NCBI RefSeq assembly: GCF_003287955.1 | Contig: NZ_QMKP01000003.1 | Coordinates: forward strand, 124,001 to 188,000 | DNA length: 64,000 nt | Source of the DNA: Arthrobacter sp. AQ5-06 | GTDB taxonomy: Bacteria; Actinomycetota; Actinomycetes; Actinomycetales; Micrococcaceae | Reading direction: 5' to 3' | Shown here: positions 56,837-64,000 of the stretch, in pieces | Layout of the letters: every line of letters starts with the position of its first letter | Position numbering within the stretch: position 1 is the stretch's first letter | The notes under the pieces: generated by a model | The model's database searches: none | What the model was told of the DNA's origin: nothing | What the model saw: the letters and a program-made list of their open reading frames with translations, nothing else | Position numbers and translations under genes: made by a program

Positions 56837-57874
56837 TTGGTACAGATCGAACAGCTTGCCGCCCGCACTCCGGCGGTTTCGGTGGATGAGCTCCTTAAGG
56901 GTTTTTATCCGTCCCCACGGTTTGGTCAGGTCTCCTTTGCCAGCTACCGGCCGGACCCGAACCAGGCGTCCCAGGCGGCGGCGGTCAAAGCGCTGGAAGC
57001 GTTCGCCGGGGGAGTGGGAGCCGGCGACGGTGACGGCCTGTTCAAGAAGCTTTTCACCAAGAAGGTCGCTACCAGGGCGGGGATCTACCTCGACGGCGGA
57101 TTCGGCGTCGGCAAAACCCACCTGCTGGCCTCGCTGTGGCACGCCGCCCCGGGCCCCAAGGCCTTCGGCACATTTGTGGAATACACCAACCTGGTAGGGG
57201 CACTTTCCTTCCGCAAAACTGTTGAAGCGCTGAGCCACTACAAGCTGGTGTGCATCGACGAATTCGAGCTGGATGATCCGGGTGACACCGTGCTGATGTC
57301 CCGTCTTATGCGTGAACTGGCCGACGCCGGCGTCAAGCTTGCTGCCACGTCCAACACCCTCCCGGGTTCGCTGGGTGACGGCCGCTTTGCCGCCGTCGAC
57401 TTTGCCCGTGAAATCCAGGTCCTGGCGGACCAGTTCGACGTCATCCGGATCGACGGCGAGGACTTCCGCCACCGTGGCCTGCCCGCCGCCCCGGCACCGC
57501 TGAAGAACAGCCAGCTCGCAGCACAGATGAAGGCCGAGTTCGACGGCAAGACCGTGGCAGAGGACGAATTCAGTTCACTGATCGGCCACCTTGCCGGTGT
57601 CCACCCGAGCCGGTACCGGCAGCTCCTCGACGGCATTGACGGCGTCGTATGGCGAAACGTGGACACCATCACCGAACAGGCCGTGGCGCTGCGGTTCGTG
57701 GTGTTGGCCGACCGTCTGTACGACAAGGATGTGCCCATCCTGGCCAGCGGCGTCCCCTTCGACCAGCTTTTCACGGACGAGATGATGCACGGCGGGTATA
57801 CCAAGAAGTATTTCCGTGCTGTGTCCCGCCTGACCGCGCTGGCCCGCGAGGGCCAGAATCACGAGCCGTCCTAG
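56837..57874 (+). CDS. zapE: ZapE/AFG1-like cell division ATPase
   Basis: P-loop ATPase of 345 aa related to E. coli ZapE, which associates with the Z-ring, and to mitochondrial AFG1. Walker A is YLDGGFGVGKTHLLASLWH (about 90), Walker B VCIDEFELDDPGD and sensor AATSNTLPGSLGDGRF. The C-terminal region carries VPFDQLFTDEMMHGGYTKKY. The start is TTG 56837 (then VQIEQLAARTP), since no in-frame ATG precedes the conserved region; TATTCT about 35 bases upstream is a possible -10. Divergent from sseA and followed by a bidirectional terminator. Confidence 0.9.
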   Translation: MVQIEQLAARTPAVSVDELLKGFYPSPRFGQVSFASYRPDPNQASQAAAVKALEAFAGGVGAGDGDGLFKKLFTKKVATRAGIYLDGGFGVGKTHLLASLWHAAPGPKAFGTFVEYTNLVGALSFRKTVEALSHYKLVCIDEFELDDPGDTVLMSRLMRELADAGVKLAATSNTLPGSLGDGRFAAVDFAREIQVLADQFDVIRIDGEDFRHRGLPAAPAPLKNSQLAAQMKAEFDGKTVAEDEFSSLIGHLAGVHPSRYRQLLDGIDGVVWRNVDTITEQAVALRFVVLADRLYDKDVPILASGVPFDQLFTDEMMHGGYTKKYFRAVSRLTALAREGQNHEPS

Positions 57875-57913
57875 GCAGGGCTGGCGAAGCTGGACAGTCA
57901 GTTAAACGCCAAA

Positions 57914-57947
57914 GGTGCGGGTGCCGCCTCCCGGCGGGACCCGCACC
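57914..57947. terminator. bidirectional terminator between zapE and the antitoxin-like gene
   Basis: 9-bp stem GGTGCGGGT/ACCCGCACC enclosing a smaller GCCG/CGGC hairpin, between convergent genes. Confidence 0.7.
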
Positions 57948-57986
57948 CCCTTGACGTGCTAGGGCAAAGCCCTGGCCAAATCCTTG

Positions 57987-58244
57987 TTACGGAGCCTTGT
58001 CAACCGGCGGAACCGGGTTGACCGGCGGAACCTGCTCGCTGGCAGGAGTCTTGCCGGGGGTTCCGTCATTTTTGTCAACGAGCGTGGAAGCGCCCTCCTG
58101 GACTTTGTCCACGTGACCGGCGTACTTGCCGCCAGTCTTTGAGTCGACGAAATCGCCGGCTTTCGTGATGCCGTCCTTGATGGCCTGCTCGTTGCCGTGG
58201 ATGAGACCCTGAGCCTTGCCCTTAAGATCGTCAATCAGTCCCAC
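57987..58244 (-). CDS. small antitoxin-like protein (MT0933/Rv0909 family)
   Basis: Protein of 85 aa with an amphipathic head (VGLIDDLKGKAQGLIHGNEQ), the family core KAGDFVDSKTGGKYAGHVDK, then a Pro-rich tail with repeated PPVN/PPVD units. The family is named after a mycobacterial antitoxin, but no toxin gene adjoins it and Micrococcaceae members may act differently. Two GTG codons compete: GAAGGGAG touches the first (58250) and is spaced 6 bases from the second (58244), so the second is the real start. A canonical promoter TTGGCA-N17-TAGGAT lies upstream. Confidence 0.72.
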   Translation of the reverse strand: MGLIDDLKGKAQGLIHGNEQAIKDGITKAGDFVDSKTGGKYAGHVDKVQEGASTLVDKNDGTPGKTPASEQVPPVNPVPPVDKAP

Positions 58245-58290
58245 GAGCACCTCCCTTCAATCGCGGAGCCAGTTCGCTCCTCCGCAACCG

Positions 58291-58319
58291 ATCCTAGCCC
58301 TGTCTGTCGGGCGTGCCAA
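58291..58319 (-). promoter_or_regulatory. promoter of the antitoxin-like gene
   Basis: On the minus strand TTGGCA (58314-58319) and TAGGAT (58291-58296) with a 17-base spacer; the best canonical promoter in this intergenic region. Confidence 0.65.
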
Positions 58320-58325
58320 GGCGCT

Positions 58326-58339
58326 GTGACAATTTTGTC
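58326..58339. promoter_or_regulatory. palindrome just upstream of the antitoxin-like gene promoter
   Basis: TGACAA-TT-TTGTCA, a perfect AT-rich inverted repeat 6 bases upstream of the -35 element; a possible binding site for autoregulation or an activator. Confidence 0.4.
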
Positions 58340-58363
58340 AAATCGAGGCGGCCATTCAGGCAA

Positions 58364-58390
58364 CAAAAAAGCAGCTCACGGGGAGCTGCT
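58364..58390 (-). terminator. rho-independent terminator of the tRNA operon
   Basis: Stem AGCAGCTC/GAGCTGCT with a 6-base loop, followed on the minus strand by six T. It lies just after the last tRNA. Confidence 0.88.
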
Positions 58391-58395
58391 GTATG

Positions 58396-58467
58396 TGGGC
58401 GATACTGGGATCGAACCAGTGACCTCTTCCGTGTCAGGGAAGCGCGCTACCGCTGCGCCAATCGCCC
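58396..58467 (-). tRNA. tRNA-Val (anticodon GAC), copy 2 of operon
   Basis: Full cloverleaf on the minus strand: acceptor GGGCGAT/ATCGCCC, D-stem GCGC/GCGC, anticodon stem CTTCC/GGAAG with loop CTGACAC, T-loop TTCGATC, discriminator A. CCA is not encoded. Identical to the copy at 58646. Confidence 0.95.
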
Positions 58468-58511
58468 GGAACCGGAAGTCCGGTCATTTCGGATTTATTA
58501 CTGGGGTAGAG

Positions 58512-58584
<73 letters not shown>

Positions 58585-58645
58585 GTATGAAGTACAGCCT
58601 GGCCGGTGGCCTGGCGTACTGCATGAAGCAAGTTTCCTTGCTTGG

Positions 58646-58717
58646 TGGGCGATACTGGGATCGAACCAGTGACCTCTTCCGTGTCAGGGAAGCGCGCTAC
58701 CGCTGCGCCAATCGCCC
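58646..58717 (-). tRNA. tRNA-Val (anticodon GAC), copy 1 of operon
   Basis: Same sequence as the tRNA-Val at 58396, all stems intact; the third gene in transcription order (Gly, Cys, Val, Gly, Val). Confidence 0.95.
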
Positions 58718-58756
58718 ATTTCGTCCGGCGTGAACCGGAATCCATGGTTTTCACCG

Positions 58757-58827
58757 AGGTGGGTACGGGATTCGAACCCGTGTGAACGGCTTTGCAGGCC
58801 GCTGCCTCGCCTCTCGGCCAACCCACC
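58757..58827 (-). tRNA. tRNA-Cys (anticodon GCA)
   Basis: Acceptor GGTGGGT/ACCCACC, anticodon stem GCGGC/GCCGT with loop CTGCAAA, T-loop TTCGAAT, discriminator T as expected for tRNA-Cys. Confidence 0.94.
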
Positions 58828-58874
58828 GTGTAAGCTCCGATTCCGAAAAACCTTTGCCGTGACAGTCTCCTGCG

Positions 58875-58947
<73 letters not shown>

Positions 58948-59007
58948 ATTTGGGCCGCTGAATCCGTGCCGTTTCGGGCATTTCCTCGCGTTCCAACGAG
59001 TAAGAAC

Positions 59008-59035
59008 TCTATAGGAGGTTCAGGGATTCTCCAAA
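59008..59035 (-). promoter_or_regulatory. predicted promoter of the five-tRNA operon
   Basis: On the minus strand TTTGGA (59030-59035) and TATAGA (59008-59013), 16-base spacer, about 60 bases before the first tRNA. Confidence 0.5.
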
Positions 59036-59175
59036 TCGCGCGTTCCTCAACCGCGGGTATGCCCCTGGATCCCTGCAATCTAGGGGGTTTTGCTAATTAC
59101 AGACGTGTAATTCTGGCCCGGTCCCGTCTCGATTTCCATAAACCCCGCCGGGTCGGCTAGCATTCAAAGGCATCG

Positions 59176-59247
59176 GGGCGATTGGCGCAGTGGTAGCGCG
59201 CTTCGTTCACACCGAAGAGGTCACTGGTTCGAACCCAGTATCGCCCA
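59176..59247 (+). tRNA. tRNA-Val (anticodon CAC)
   Basis: Acceptor GGGCGAT/ATCGCCC plus discriminator A, anticodon stem CTTCG/CGAAG with loop TTCACAC, T-loop TTCGAAC. It lies on the opposite strand to the five-tRNA operon. TAGCAT (59158-59163) is a possible -10. Confidence 0.95.
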
Positions 59248-59258
59248 CCGAGGAATCT

Positions 59259-59298
59259 GGTCCGTTTCCGCTCAGCCGAGCGGAAGCGGACCTTTTTT
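59259..59298 (+). terminator. rho-independent terminator after tRNA-Val(CAC)
   Basis: 15-bp stem with one G-T wobble (starting GGTCCG, loop AGCC) followed by TTTTTT. Confidence 0.9.
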
Positions 59299-59339
59299 GT
59301 GCCCGCCATTCTGTCAGCCCCTTGTGAAAGAGTCTTTGT

Positions 59340-60200
59340 ATGACTGATCCACTCCTTGCCCATGCCACGGAATACGGCCGCATGTATGCGCGGTCCACTT
59401 CCGAACAGTTCTCCGTTCCGTCAATCACCACCGTCATCGGCCAGCAGCCGCACGGACTGGACGGCTGGTTCGGATATATGGGCGCCAGTAGCTTGGCGAA
59501 GGATCCGTTGCTGGCCGATTGCCTGGGCAGTCCGGCGAAGATCCGGCAGGCCGTCAACCGGGCCTCAAAGGCAGCAGAAATGTACCGGGACGAGGCAGCC
59601 AAACGTGGTGACCGCGTCCATAACTACTGCGAGCAGGTTGCGCTCCGCGCCCTGGGCCGGTCCCACGCCATGAAGGAAACCCGCGAGGCCCTGGCAGCCA
59701 ACGGCGAGGAAGCCTTTGCGCTGCGCTTCGATGAGTGGTGGGACCTCTATGGCGTGGAACCCATCGCACCGGAAATCACCGTCTGGAACAAGTCAGTGGG
59801 CTACGCCGGGACGCTGGACCTCGTGGCCAGGATCAACGGCCGGATCTGCGTCATTGATTACAAGACCAAGGGCACCACGCGGGACGGCGCCGTCAAGCCG
59901 CTGGACGACAAGGTGGTCATGCAACTGGTGGCCGGCATGAAGGCCGAAGAAAGCCTCGTGGACCCGGCGGCAGGGGAATGGGAGCCCTGGAAGTACGGCG
60001 AGGCCCCGCTGCTGCTGGCTGTGGCCATTGGCGAGACGGAAGTCCGTCCGGTCCGCGCCAATCCCGACGTCCTCAAGCACCACTGGTGGAAGTTCTGCGC
60101 CCTGCGCCGGGTCTGGGAACTGTCCGCCGATACGCTCGCCGCCGGTTCTGCGCTTCTTCCGGTTGCTCCGCCCGCGTCCGCGCAGGTCCGCAGCGCCTAG
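59340..60200 (+). CDS. PD-(D/E)XK (RecB/Cas4-like) nuclease-fold protein
   Basis: Protein of 286 aa. Residues about 85-180 show the RecB-type core: AKRGDRVHNYCEQ with His94, Glu145 in IAPEITVWN, Asp160 in GTLDLVARINGR and the DxK pair in VIDYKTKG (Asp173, Lys175). All active-site residues appear intact, so it should cut DNA or act as a repair/processing exonuclease. No helicase or CRISPR genes adjoin. It sits directly after a tRNA gene, a frequent integration point, but it lacks neighbouring phage genes and has normal codon use. GTGAAAGAG lies 7 bases before the ATG. Confidence 0.8.
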   Translation: MTDPLLAHATEYGRMYARSTSEQFSVPSITTVIGQQPHGLDGWFGYMGASSLAKDPLLADCLGSPAKIRQAVNRASKAAEMYRDEAAKRGDRVHNYCEQVALRALGRSHAMKETREALAANGEEAFALRFDEWWDLYGVEPIAPEITVWNKSVGYAGTLDLVARINGRICVIDYKTKGTTRDGAVKPLDDKVVMQLVAGMKAEESLVDPAAGEWEPWKYGEAPLLLAVAIGETEVRPVRANPDVLKHHWWKFCALRRVWELSADTLAAGSALLPVAPPASAQVRSA

Positions 60201-60308
60201 CGGAGCACGCCTGCCCGGAGCACGACTGCCCGCAGTCTTGGGGCTGGTGCCCCTGCACCTAAACTGGATAGGTTCGCCATTAACGCCCACCGTGAGGAAA
60301 GACAGCAC

Positions 60309-60917
60309 ATGGCCATTCTGAATATCCGCATCATTGGTGATCCTGTGCTCCGCACAGTGGCCGATCCTGTGACGGAATTCGGTCCTGAGCTCGCCAAGCT
60401 GGTTGCGGACATGACGGAAACCATGGAGGACGTGGACGGCGCCGGCCTCGCAGCCCCCCAGATTGGCGTCAGCCAGCGGGTCTTCACCTACCGGATCGAC
60501 GGCGTGGAGGGCCACATCATCAATCCGGTCCTGGAAAGCAGCGAGGACTTCCAGGCGGACCAAGTTGAGGGTTGCCTGTCCATTCCTGGCCTGGCGTTCC
60601 CGGTCCGCCGCTTCCGCGCCACGCGCGCCACCGGCGTTGACCGCAACGGGAATCCTGTGGCTTTGGAAGGGGAAGGCATGCTGGCCCGTTGCTTCCAGCA
60701 CGAGACGGACCACCTGGACGGCATCCTCTTCACCGACAGGCTGGAAGGTGAGGACCGGAAGACGGCCCTGCGCTCCATCCGCAACGCCAACTATGACGCC
60801 ATCACGGAACGCACGACGACGAAGCGCGCCAAGACGGTCGGGTCCAGTTTCGGCGGCGCCAGCTTTGGTGGCGCGAGCTCTGTCGGGGGCAGCTTCGGCG
60901 GCGGCGCCACCACATGA
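60309..60917 (+). CDS. def: peptide deformylase
   Basis: Metalloenzyme of 202 aa that removes the formyl group from nascent proteins. All three motifs are present: GAGLAAPQIGV, EGCLSIPG with the metal Cys, and QHETDHLDGILF with two metal His and the catalytic Glu. Length is extended by a non-conserved tail after TTTKRAKTVG consisting of SFGGA/SVGG repeats, a flexible Gly/Ser low-complexity end. GAGGAAAG 9 bases before the ATG. First gene of def-fmt-rsmB-rpe; its stop overlaps the fmt start (ATGA). TAAACT (60259 region) is a possible -10. Confidence 0.96.
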   Translation: MAILNIRIIGDPVLRTVADPVTEFGPELAKLVADMTETMEDVDGAGLAAPQIGVSQRVFTYRIDGVEGHIINPVLESSEDFQADQVEGCLSIPGLAFPVRRFRATRATGVDRNGNPVALEGEGMLARCFQHETDHLDGILFTDRLEGEDRKTALRSIRNANYDAITERTTTKRAKTVGSSFGGASFGGASSVGGSFGGGATT

Positions 60918-61834
60918 GGGTACTTTTTGCCGGCACCCCCGCCGTGGCCGTCCCGTCCCTTGATGCCCTCGTTGCGGCCGGCTTTGAGATCGTTGCGGTC
61001 CTGACCCGTCCCGACGCGCCGATAGGGCGCAAACGGGTGCTGACGCCGTCGCCCGTTGCAGCCCGCGCCGCCGAGCTGGGAATCAACATCATTCATGCCA
61101 CTCGCGTGGACGATGGGGTGACGGCGAAAGTCGCTGCCGCCAAGCCGGACGTGGCCGCCATCGTGGCCTATGGCGGACTGATTCCGCGCGCCGCCCTGAA
61201 TGTTCCGCCGCACGGTTGGATCAACCTGCACTTCTCCCTGCTTCCCGCGTGGCGTGGCGCTGCCCCGGTACAGCGGGCCGTGATGGCCGGCGACGACGTC
61301 ACCGGGGCCGTCACCTTCCTGCTGGAAGAAGGTTTGGACACCGGCCCTGTCTTCGGAACACTGACCGAGGGCGTTGGCCCGGAAGACACCGCTGGAGTGC
61401 TGCTGGAGCGGCTGTCCCACAGCGGGGCTGTGCTCCTTGCCCAGACGCTGACGGCCGTCGAGGCCGGGAGGGCAGCTGCGCAGCCGCAGCTCGGCGATGT
61501 TTCACTGGCCCCCAAGCTGACCATCGATGACGGCCGGCTCGACTGGAAGCAGCCTGCCCTGGCGATCGGCAGGCGCGCCCGGGGCGTAACTCCCGAGCCC
61601 GGTGCCTGGACCACCCTGGACGGACAGCGCGTCAAACTCGAACCCGTCCGGCTCCGGCCGGGTAACACTGACCTGCAGCCCGGCGCAGTATTCCTCGACG
61701 GGAAGAGCGTCCTGGTCGGCACCGGATCCCACGCCGTGGAGCTGACGAGGATCCAGCCTTCGGGCAAAAAGATGATGGCCGCCGCCGACTGGGCGCGCGG
61801 CATGGCAACACTGGAAAGCGTGGTCCTGAAATGA
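60914..61834 (+). CDS. fmt: methionyl-tRNA formyltransferase
   Basis: Enzyme of 306 aa that formylates initiator Met-tRNA. It begins MRVLFAGTPAVAVPSLDALV. The formyl-folate site carries the Asn-His-Asp triad in INLHFSLLPAWRGAAPVQRA and GAVTFLLEEGLDTGPVF. The C-terminal OB domain contains AWTTLDGQRVKLEPVRL. Coupled by ATGA overlaps to def before and rsmB after, the classical functional pairing. Confidence 0.97.
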   Translation: MRVLFAGTPAVAVPSLDALVAAGFEIVAVLTRPDAPIGRKRVLTPSPVAARAAELGINIIHATRVDDGVTAKVAAAKPDVAAIVAYGGLIPRAALNVPPHGWINLHFSLLPAWRGAAPVQRAVMAGDDVTGAVTFLLEEGLDTGPVFGTLTEGVGPEDTAGVLLERLSHSGAVLLAQTLTAVEAGRAAAQPQLGDVSLAPKLTIDDGRLDWKQPALAIGRRARGVTPEPGAWTTLDGQRVKLEPVRLRPGNTDLQPGAVFLDGKSVLVGTGSHAVELTRIQPSGKKMMAAADWARGMATLESVVLK

Positions 61835-63420
61835 GCGAATCCGGCGGTAATGCAGGCGGCAGGGGCGGCAGCGGAAGCGGCGCCGCAGACGGCGGGCGGG
61901 GCAATAGCGGGCGGGGCAAGGGCGGGCCGCGGGATTCCAGCCAGCGCAACGCCCAGGGCCGCGAACGTAACCGGAGCGCCCAGCGGAGTTTCACCGATAA
62001 CGCCCCCTCGCAGCGGACCCGCCGGGCGGACCCGGCTCGGCTGGTGGCTTTTGAGGTCCTGCGCGCGGTAGCTGCCGAGGACGCCTATGCCAACCTGGTG
62101 CTCCCGTCCCGCATCCGCCATCACGGCCTGGACAAGCGCGACGCCGGCTTCGCCACCGAGCTCAGCTACGGTGCCTTGCGCGGCCAGGGCACCTACGATG
62201 CCATCCTGGCGCGCTGCGTTGACCGGCCGCTGGACCAGCTTGACCCGGCCATTCTCGACGCCCTGCGGATCGGCACCCATCAGCTGCTGGCCATGCGCGT
62301 CCCAGCCCACGCCGCACTGGATCAGACCGTGGGCCTGGCCCGCGCCGTCATCGGCGCCGGACCCTCCGCACTGATCAATGCGGTGCTGCGGAAGGTCACG
62401 GCGCACACGCTGGAGGAGTGGCTTGAGGTCCTCGTTGCCGGTGAAAGCGACGAAACCACCATCGCGTCCCTCCGGTACGCCCACCCCGAATGGATTGTCC
62501 GGGCGATGCGCCAGTCCTTGGTGGCACACGGGCGGTCAGCCGCCGAAATCAACGACCTGCTGGAAGCCGATAACGAGGCTCCGGTGGTCAACCTCGTTGC
62601 CCTGCCCGGCCTGGGAAGCCTGGATGAAGCCCTGGAAAGCGGGGCCACCCCCGGTGAACTTGTTGAAGGTTCGGCACTCTCCAGCGGCGGAGACCTGGGT
62701 CGGCTCGCCTCCGTGCGGGAAGGCAGCACGCGTGTCCAGGACGTCGGCTCACAGCTGGTGGCCCGCGCCATGGCGGCCGTGGAGCTGGATCCCGCTGGAG
62801 GTCCCAGAGCGGAGCGTCCGGGCGAAACCTGGCTGGACCTGTGCGCCGGCCCCGGCGGCAAGGCCGCCCTGCTGGGCGCGCTGGCCAACGCCCAGGGTGC
62901 GACGCTGCTCGCCAATGAACCGGCCCCGCACCGGGCCAAACTCGTCAGCCAGGCCCTGTCCGCCGTTCCCAGGGACGTCTGGCGCGTCCGGACCGGCGAC
63001 GGCCGCGACGTGGGCACAGAACAGCCAGAGTCCTTTGACCGTGTCCTGGTGGATGTCCCCTGCAGCGGGCTTGGTGCGCTGCGCCGCAGGCCGGAGTCCC
63101 GCTGGCGCCGCACCCCCAAGGACCTCGCGGACCTGGGGCCGCTGCAGCGCGCCCTGCTGAAATCGGCGCTGGACGCCGTCCGCCCCGGCGGAGTGGTTGC
63201 CTACGTCACCTGTTCACCCCACCCGGCCGAAACCACGGCAGTGGTCATCGATGCCCTCCGGAAGCGTGATGACCTGGAGCTGCTGGACGCCGGTGCGGTG
63301 CTGGACAGCGTGAGCCTGACCGGGAACCTGGGCGCAGGCCACGATTCCACGGCGCAACTCTGGCCGCACATCCACAGCACCGATGCGATGTTCCTGGCCC
63401 TCATCCGGAAGAAAGCCTGA
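61831..63420 (+). CDS. rsmB: 16S rRNA m5C methyltransferase, RsmB/NOP2 family
   Basis: Protein of 529 aa. A Gly/Arg/Ser-rich, probably disordered head (1-65) is followed by a NusB-like domain (about 70-195, ELSYGALRGQGTYDAIL) and the methyltransferase domain. The latter has SAM motif I LDLCAGPGGKAALLGAL, the releasing Cys in DVPCSGLGALRRRP and the nucleophile Cys in VTCSPHPAETTAVV. It methylates C967-type cytosine in 16S rRNA. ATG 61831 overlaps the fmt stop (ATGA). The arginine/glycine-rich head is longer than in E. coli. Confidence 0.93.
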   Translation: MSESGGNAGGRGGSGSGAADGGRGNSGRGKGGPRDSSQRNAQGRERNRSAQRSFTDNAPSQRTRRADPARLVAFEVLRAVAAEDAYANLVLPSRIRHHGLDKRDAGFATELSYGALRGQGTYDAILARCVDRPLDQLDPAILDALRIGTHQLLAMRVPAHAALDQTVGLARAVIGAGPSALINAVLRKVTAHTLEEWLEVLVAGESDETTIASLRYAHPEWIVRAMRQSLVAHGRSAAEINDLLEADNEAPVVNLVALPGLGSLDEALESGATPGELVEGSALSSGGDLGRLASVREGSTRVQDVGSQLVARAMAAVELDPAGGPRAERPGETWLDLCAGPGGKAALLGALANAQGATLLANEPAPHRAKLVSQALSAVPRDVWRVRTGDGRDVGTEQPESFDRVLVDVPCSGLGALRRRPESRWRRTPKDLADLGPLQRALLKSALDAVRPGGVVAYVTCSPHPAETTAVVIDALRKRDDLELLDAGAVLDSVSLTGNLGAGHDSTAQLWPHIHSTDAMFLALIRKKA

Positions 63421-63438
63421 CCCGTGAAAGGTTCCCCA

Positions 63439-64000
63439 ATGCCGCAATGCTGCATCAACCCCAGCATCCTGTCCGCCGACTTCGTCAACCTCGAAGCCGA
63501 ACTGCAGCGCATCAGCAACGCTGACGCCGTGCACGTGGACGTTATGGACAACCACTTTGTCCCCAACCTCACCTTGGGCTTGCCCGTGGTCCAGCGGATC
63601 CAGGCGGTCAGCCCCGTCCCGCTGGACGCCCACCTGATGATCTCTGACGCCGACCGCTGGGCGCCGGGATTCGCCGACGCAGGGCTGGCATCCGTGACCT
63701 TCCACGCTGAGGCCTCCATTGCACCGGTCAAACTGGCCCGCGAACTGAGGGCCCGAGGCTCCAAGGCCGGCATGGCGCTGCGCCCTGCCACAGCCGTGGA
63801 ACCCTACCTGGACATGCTCGAGGAACTGGACATGCTCCTGATCATGACCGTGGAACCGGGCTTCGGCGGCCAGGCGTTCCTGGACTTCACCCTGCCCAAG
63901 ATCCGCAGGGCCCGGGCAGCCATTGACGGTTCTGGAATCAATGTCGCCCTCCAGGTGGACGGCGGCATTACCGAGGAAACTATTCTGCGGGCGGCCGAAG
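63439..64000 (+). CDS. rpe: ribulose-phosphate 3-epimerase, truncated by the window end
   Basis: The first 187 codons of the pentose-phosphate epimerase are visible. It begins [20 protein letters not shown]. The metal/active-site residues are in [16 protein letters not shown] and [13 protein letters not shown], with [13 protein letters not shown] for phosphate binding and [11 protein letters not shown] with the second Asp. AAAGG lies 7 bases before ATG 63439; an upstream GTG at 63424 has no ribosome site. It follows rsmB by 18 bases and belongs to the same operon. Confidence 0.95.
   Translation, partial: MPQCCINPSILSADFVNLEAELQRISNADAVHVDVMDNHFVPNLTLGLPVVQRIQAVSPVPLDAHLMISDADRWAPGFADAGLASVTFHAEASIAPVKLARELRARGSKAGMALRPATAVEPYLDMLEELDMLLIMTVEPGFGGQAFLDFTLPKIRRARAAIDGSGINVALQVDGGITEETILRAAE

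Noticed and set aside
59340-60200. Genomic island at the tRNA-Val gene
   Set aside because: No direct repeat of the tRNA 3' end, no integrase, and codon usage matches neighbours; the next genes are the conserved def-fmt operon.

Overview
The window is a single chromosomal stretch of a high-GC actinobacterium, most likely a member of the Micrococcaceae (Arthrobacter/Pseudarthrobacter type). This rests on the very GC-rich third codon positions, the frequent GTG and TTG starts, the actinobacteria-specific families (SepH, DUF3710, DUF3159, DUF4193, DUF3093, DUF3000, DUF5998, DUF6421), a fused CydDC, and a relic of mycothione reductase, which implies mycothiol chemistry. I see no insertion sequence, prophage, CRISPR array or rRNA.

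Layout. 0-2.4 kb: tail of a DUF4192 gene, the primary sigma factor and a small zinc protein. 2.7-15.9 kb: topoisomerase IV genes parE and parC, separated by a respiratory module made of a BlaI-type repressor, an M56 membrane protease and cydA-cydB-cydDC. 16-20.7 kb: a GNAT/acyl-CoA-synthetase-like protein acetyltransferase, DUF5998 and a phosphodiesterase. 20.7-35.7 kb: a conserved actinobacterial housekeeping block (sepH, DUF4193, DUF3093, dut, DUF3710, OB-fold protein, DUF3159, two TrkA-type potassium regulators, a KimA-like transporter, an RNA methyltransferase, acnA, dxs). Its gene order resembles the sigA-dxs region of Mycobacterium tuberculosis.

35.7-46.6 kb is more accessory: DUF402, an unrecognised protein, an aldo/keto reductase, a nucleoside hydrolase, a wrecked mycothione reductase gene, a complete ECF vitamin/base-type transporter and a fatty-acid beta-oxidation pair. 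46.7-58.2 kb returns to housekeeping genes (RNase D, DUF3000, threonine aldolase, an SDR, DUF6421, MsrB, an alpha/beta hydrolase, YbaK, SufE, a sulfurtransferase, ZapE, a small antitoxin-like protein). 58.4-59.3 kb holds six tRNA genes. 59.3-64 kb holds a RecB-like nuclease-fold gene and the def-fmt-rsmB-rpe translation/metabolism operon, which is cut by the window end.

The most interesting logic is at 6.3-6.6 kb. Three perfect copies of TTCTAC-N5-GTAGAA lie exactly on the predicted promoters of the blaI-M56 pair and of cydA. Cytochrome bd synthesis therefore appears to be controlled by a BlaI/BlaR-type protease relay rather than a classical redox regulator, and the sensor protease carries a striking every-fourth-residue methionine repeat. 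A second theme is compactness. At least seven genes have a TANNNT -10 element 6-7 bases before the start codon (leaderless mRNAs), and in two cases the stop codon of the upstream gene is also the first half of that -10 element.
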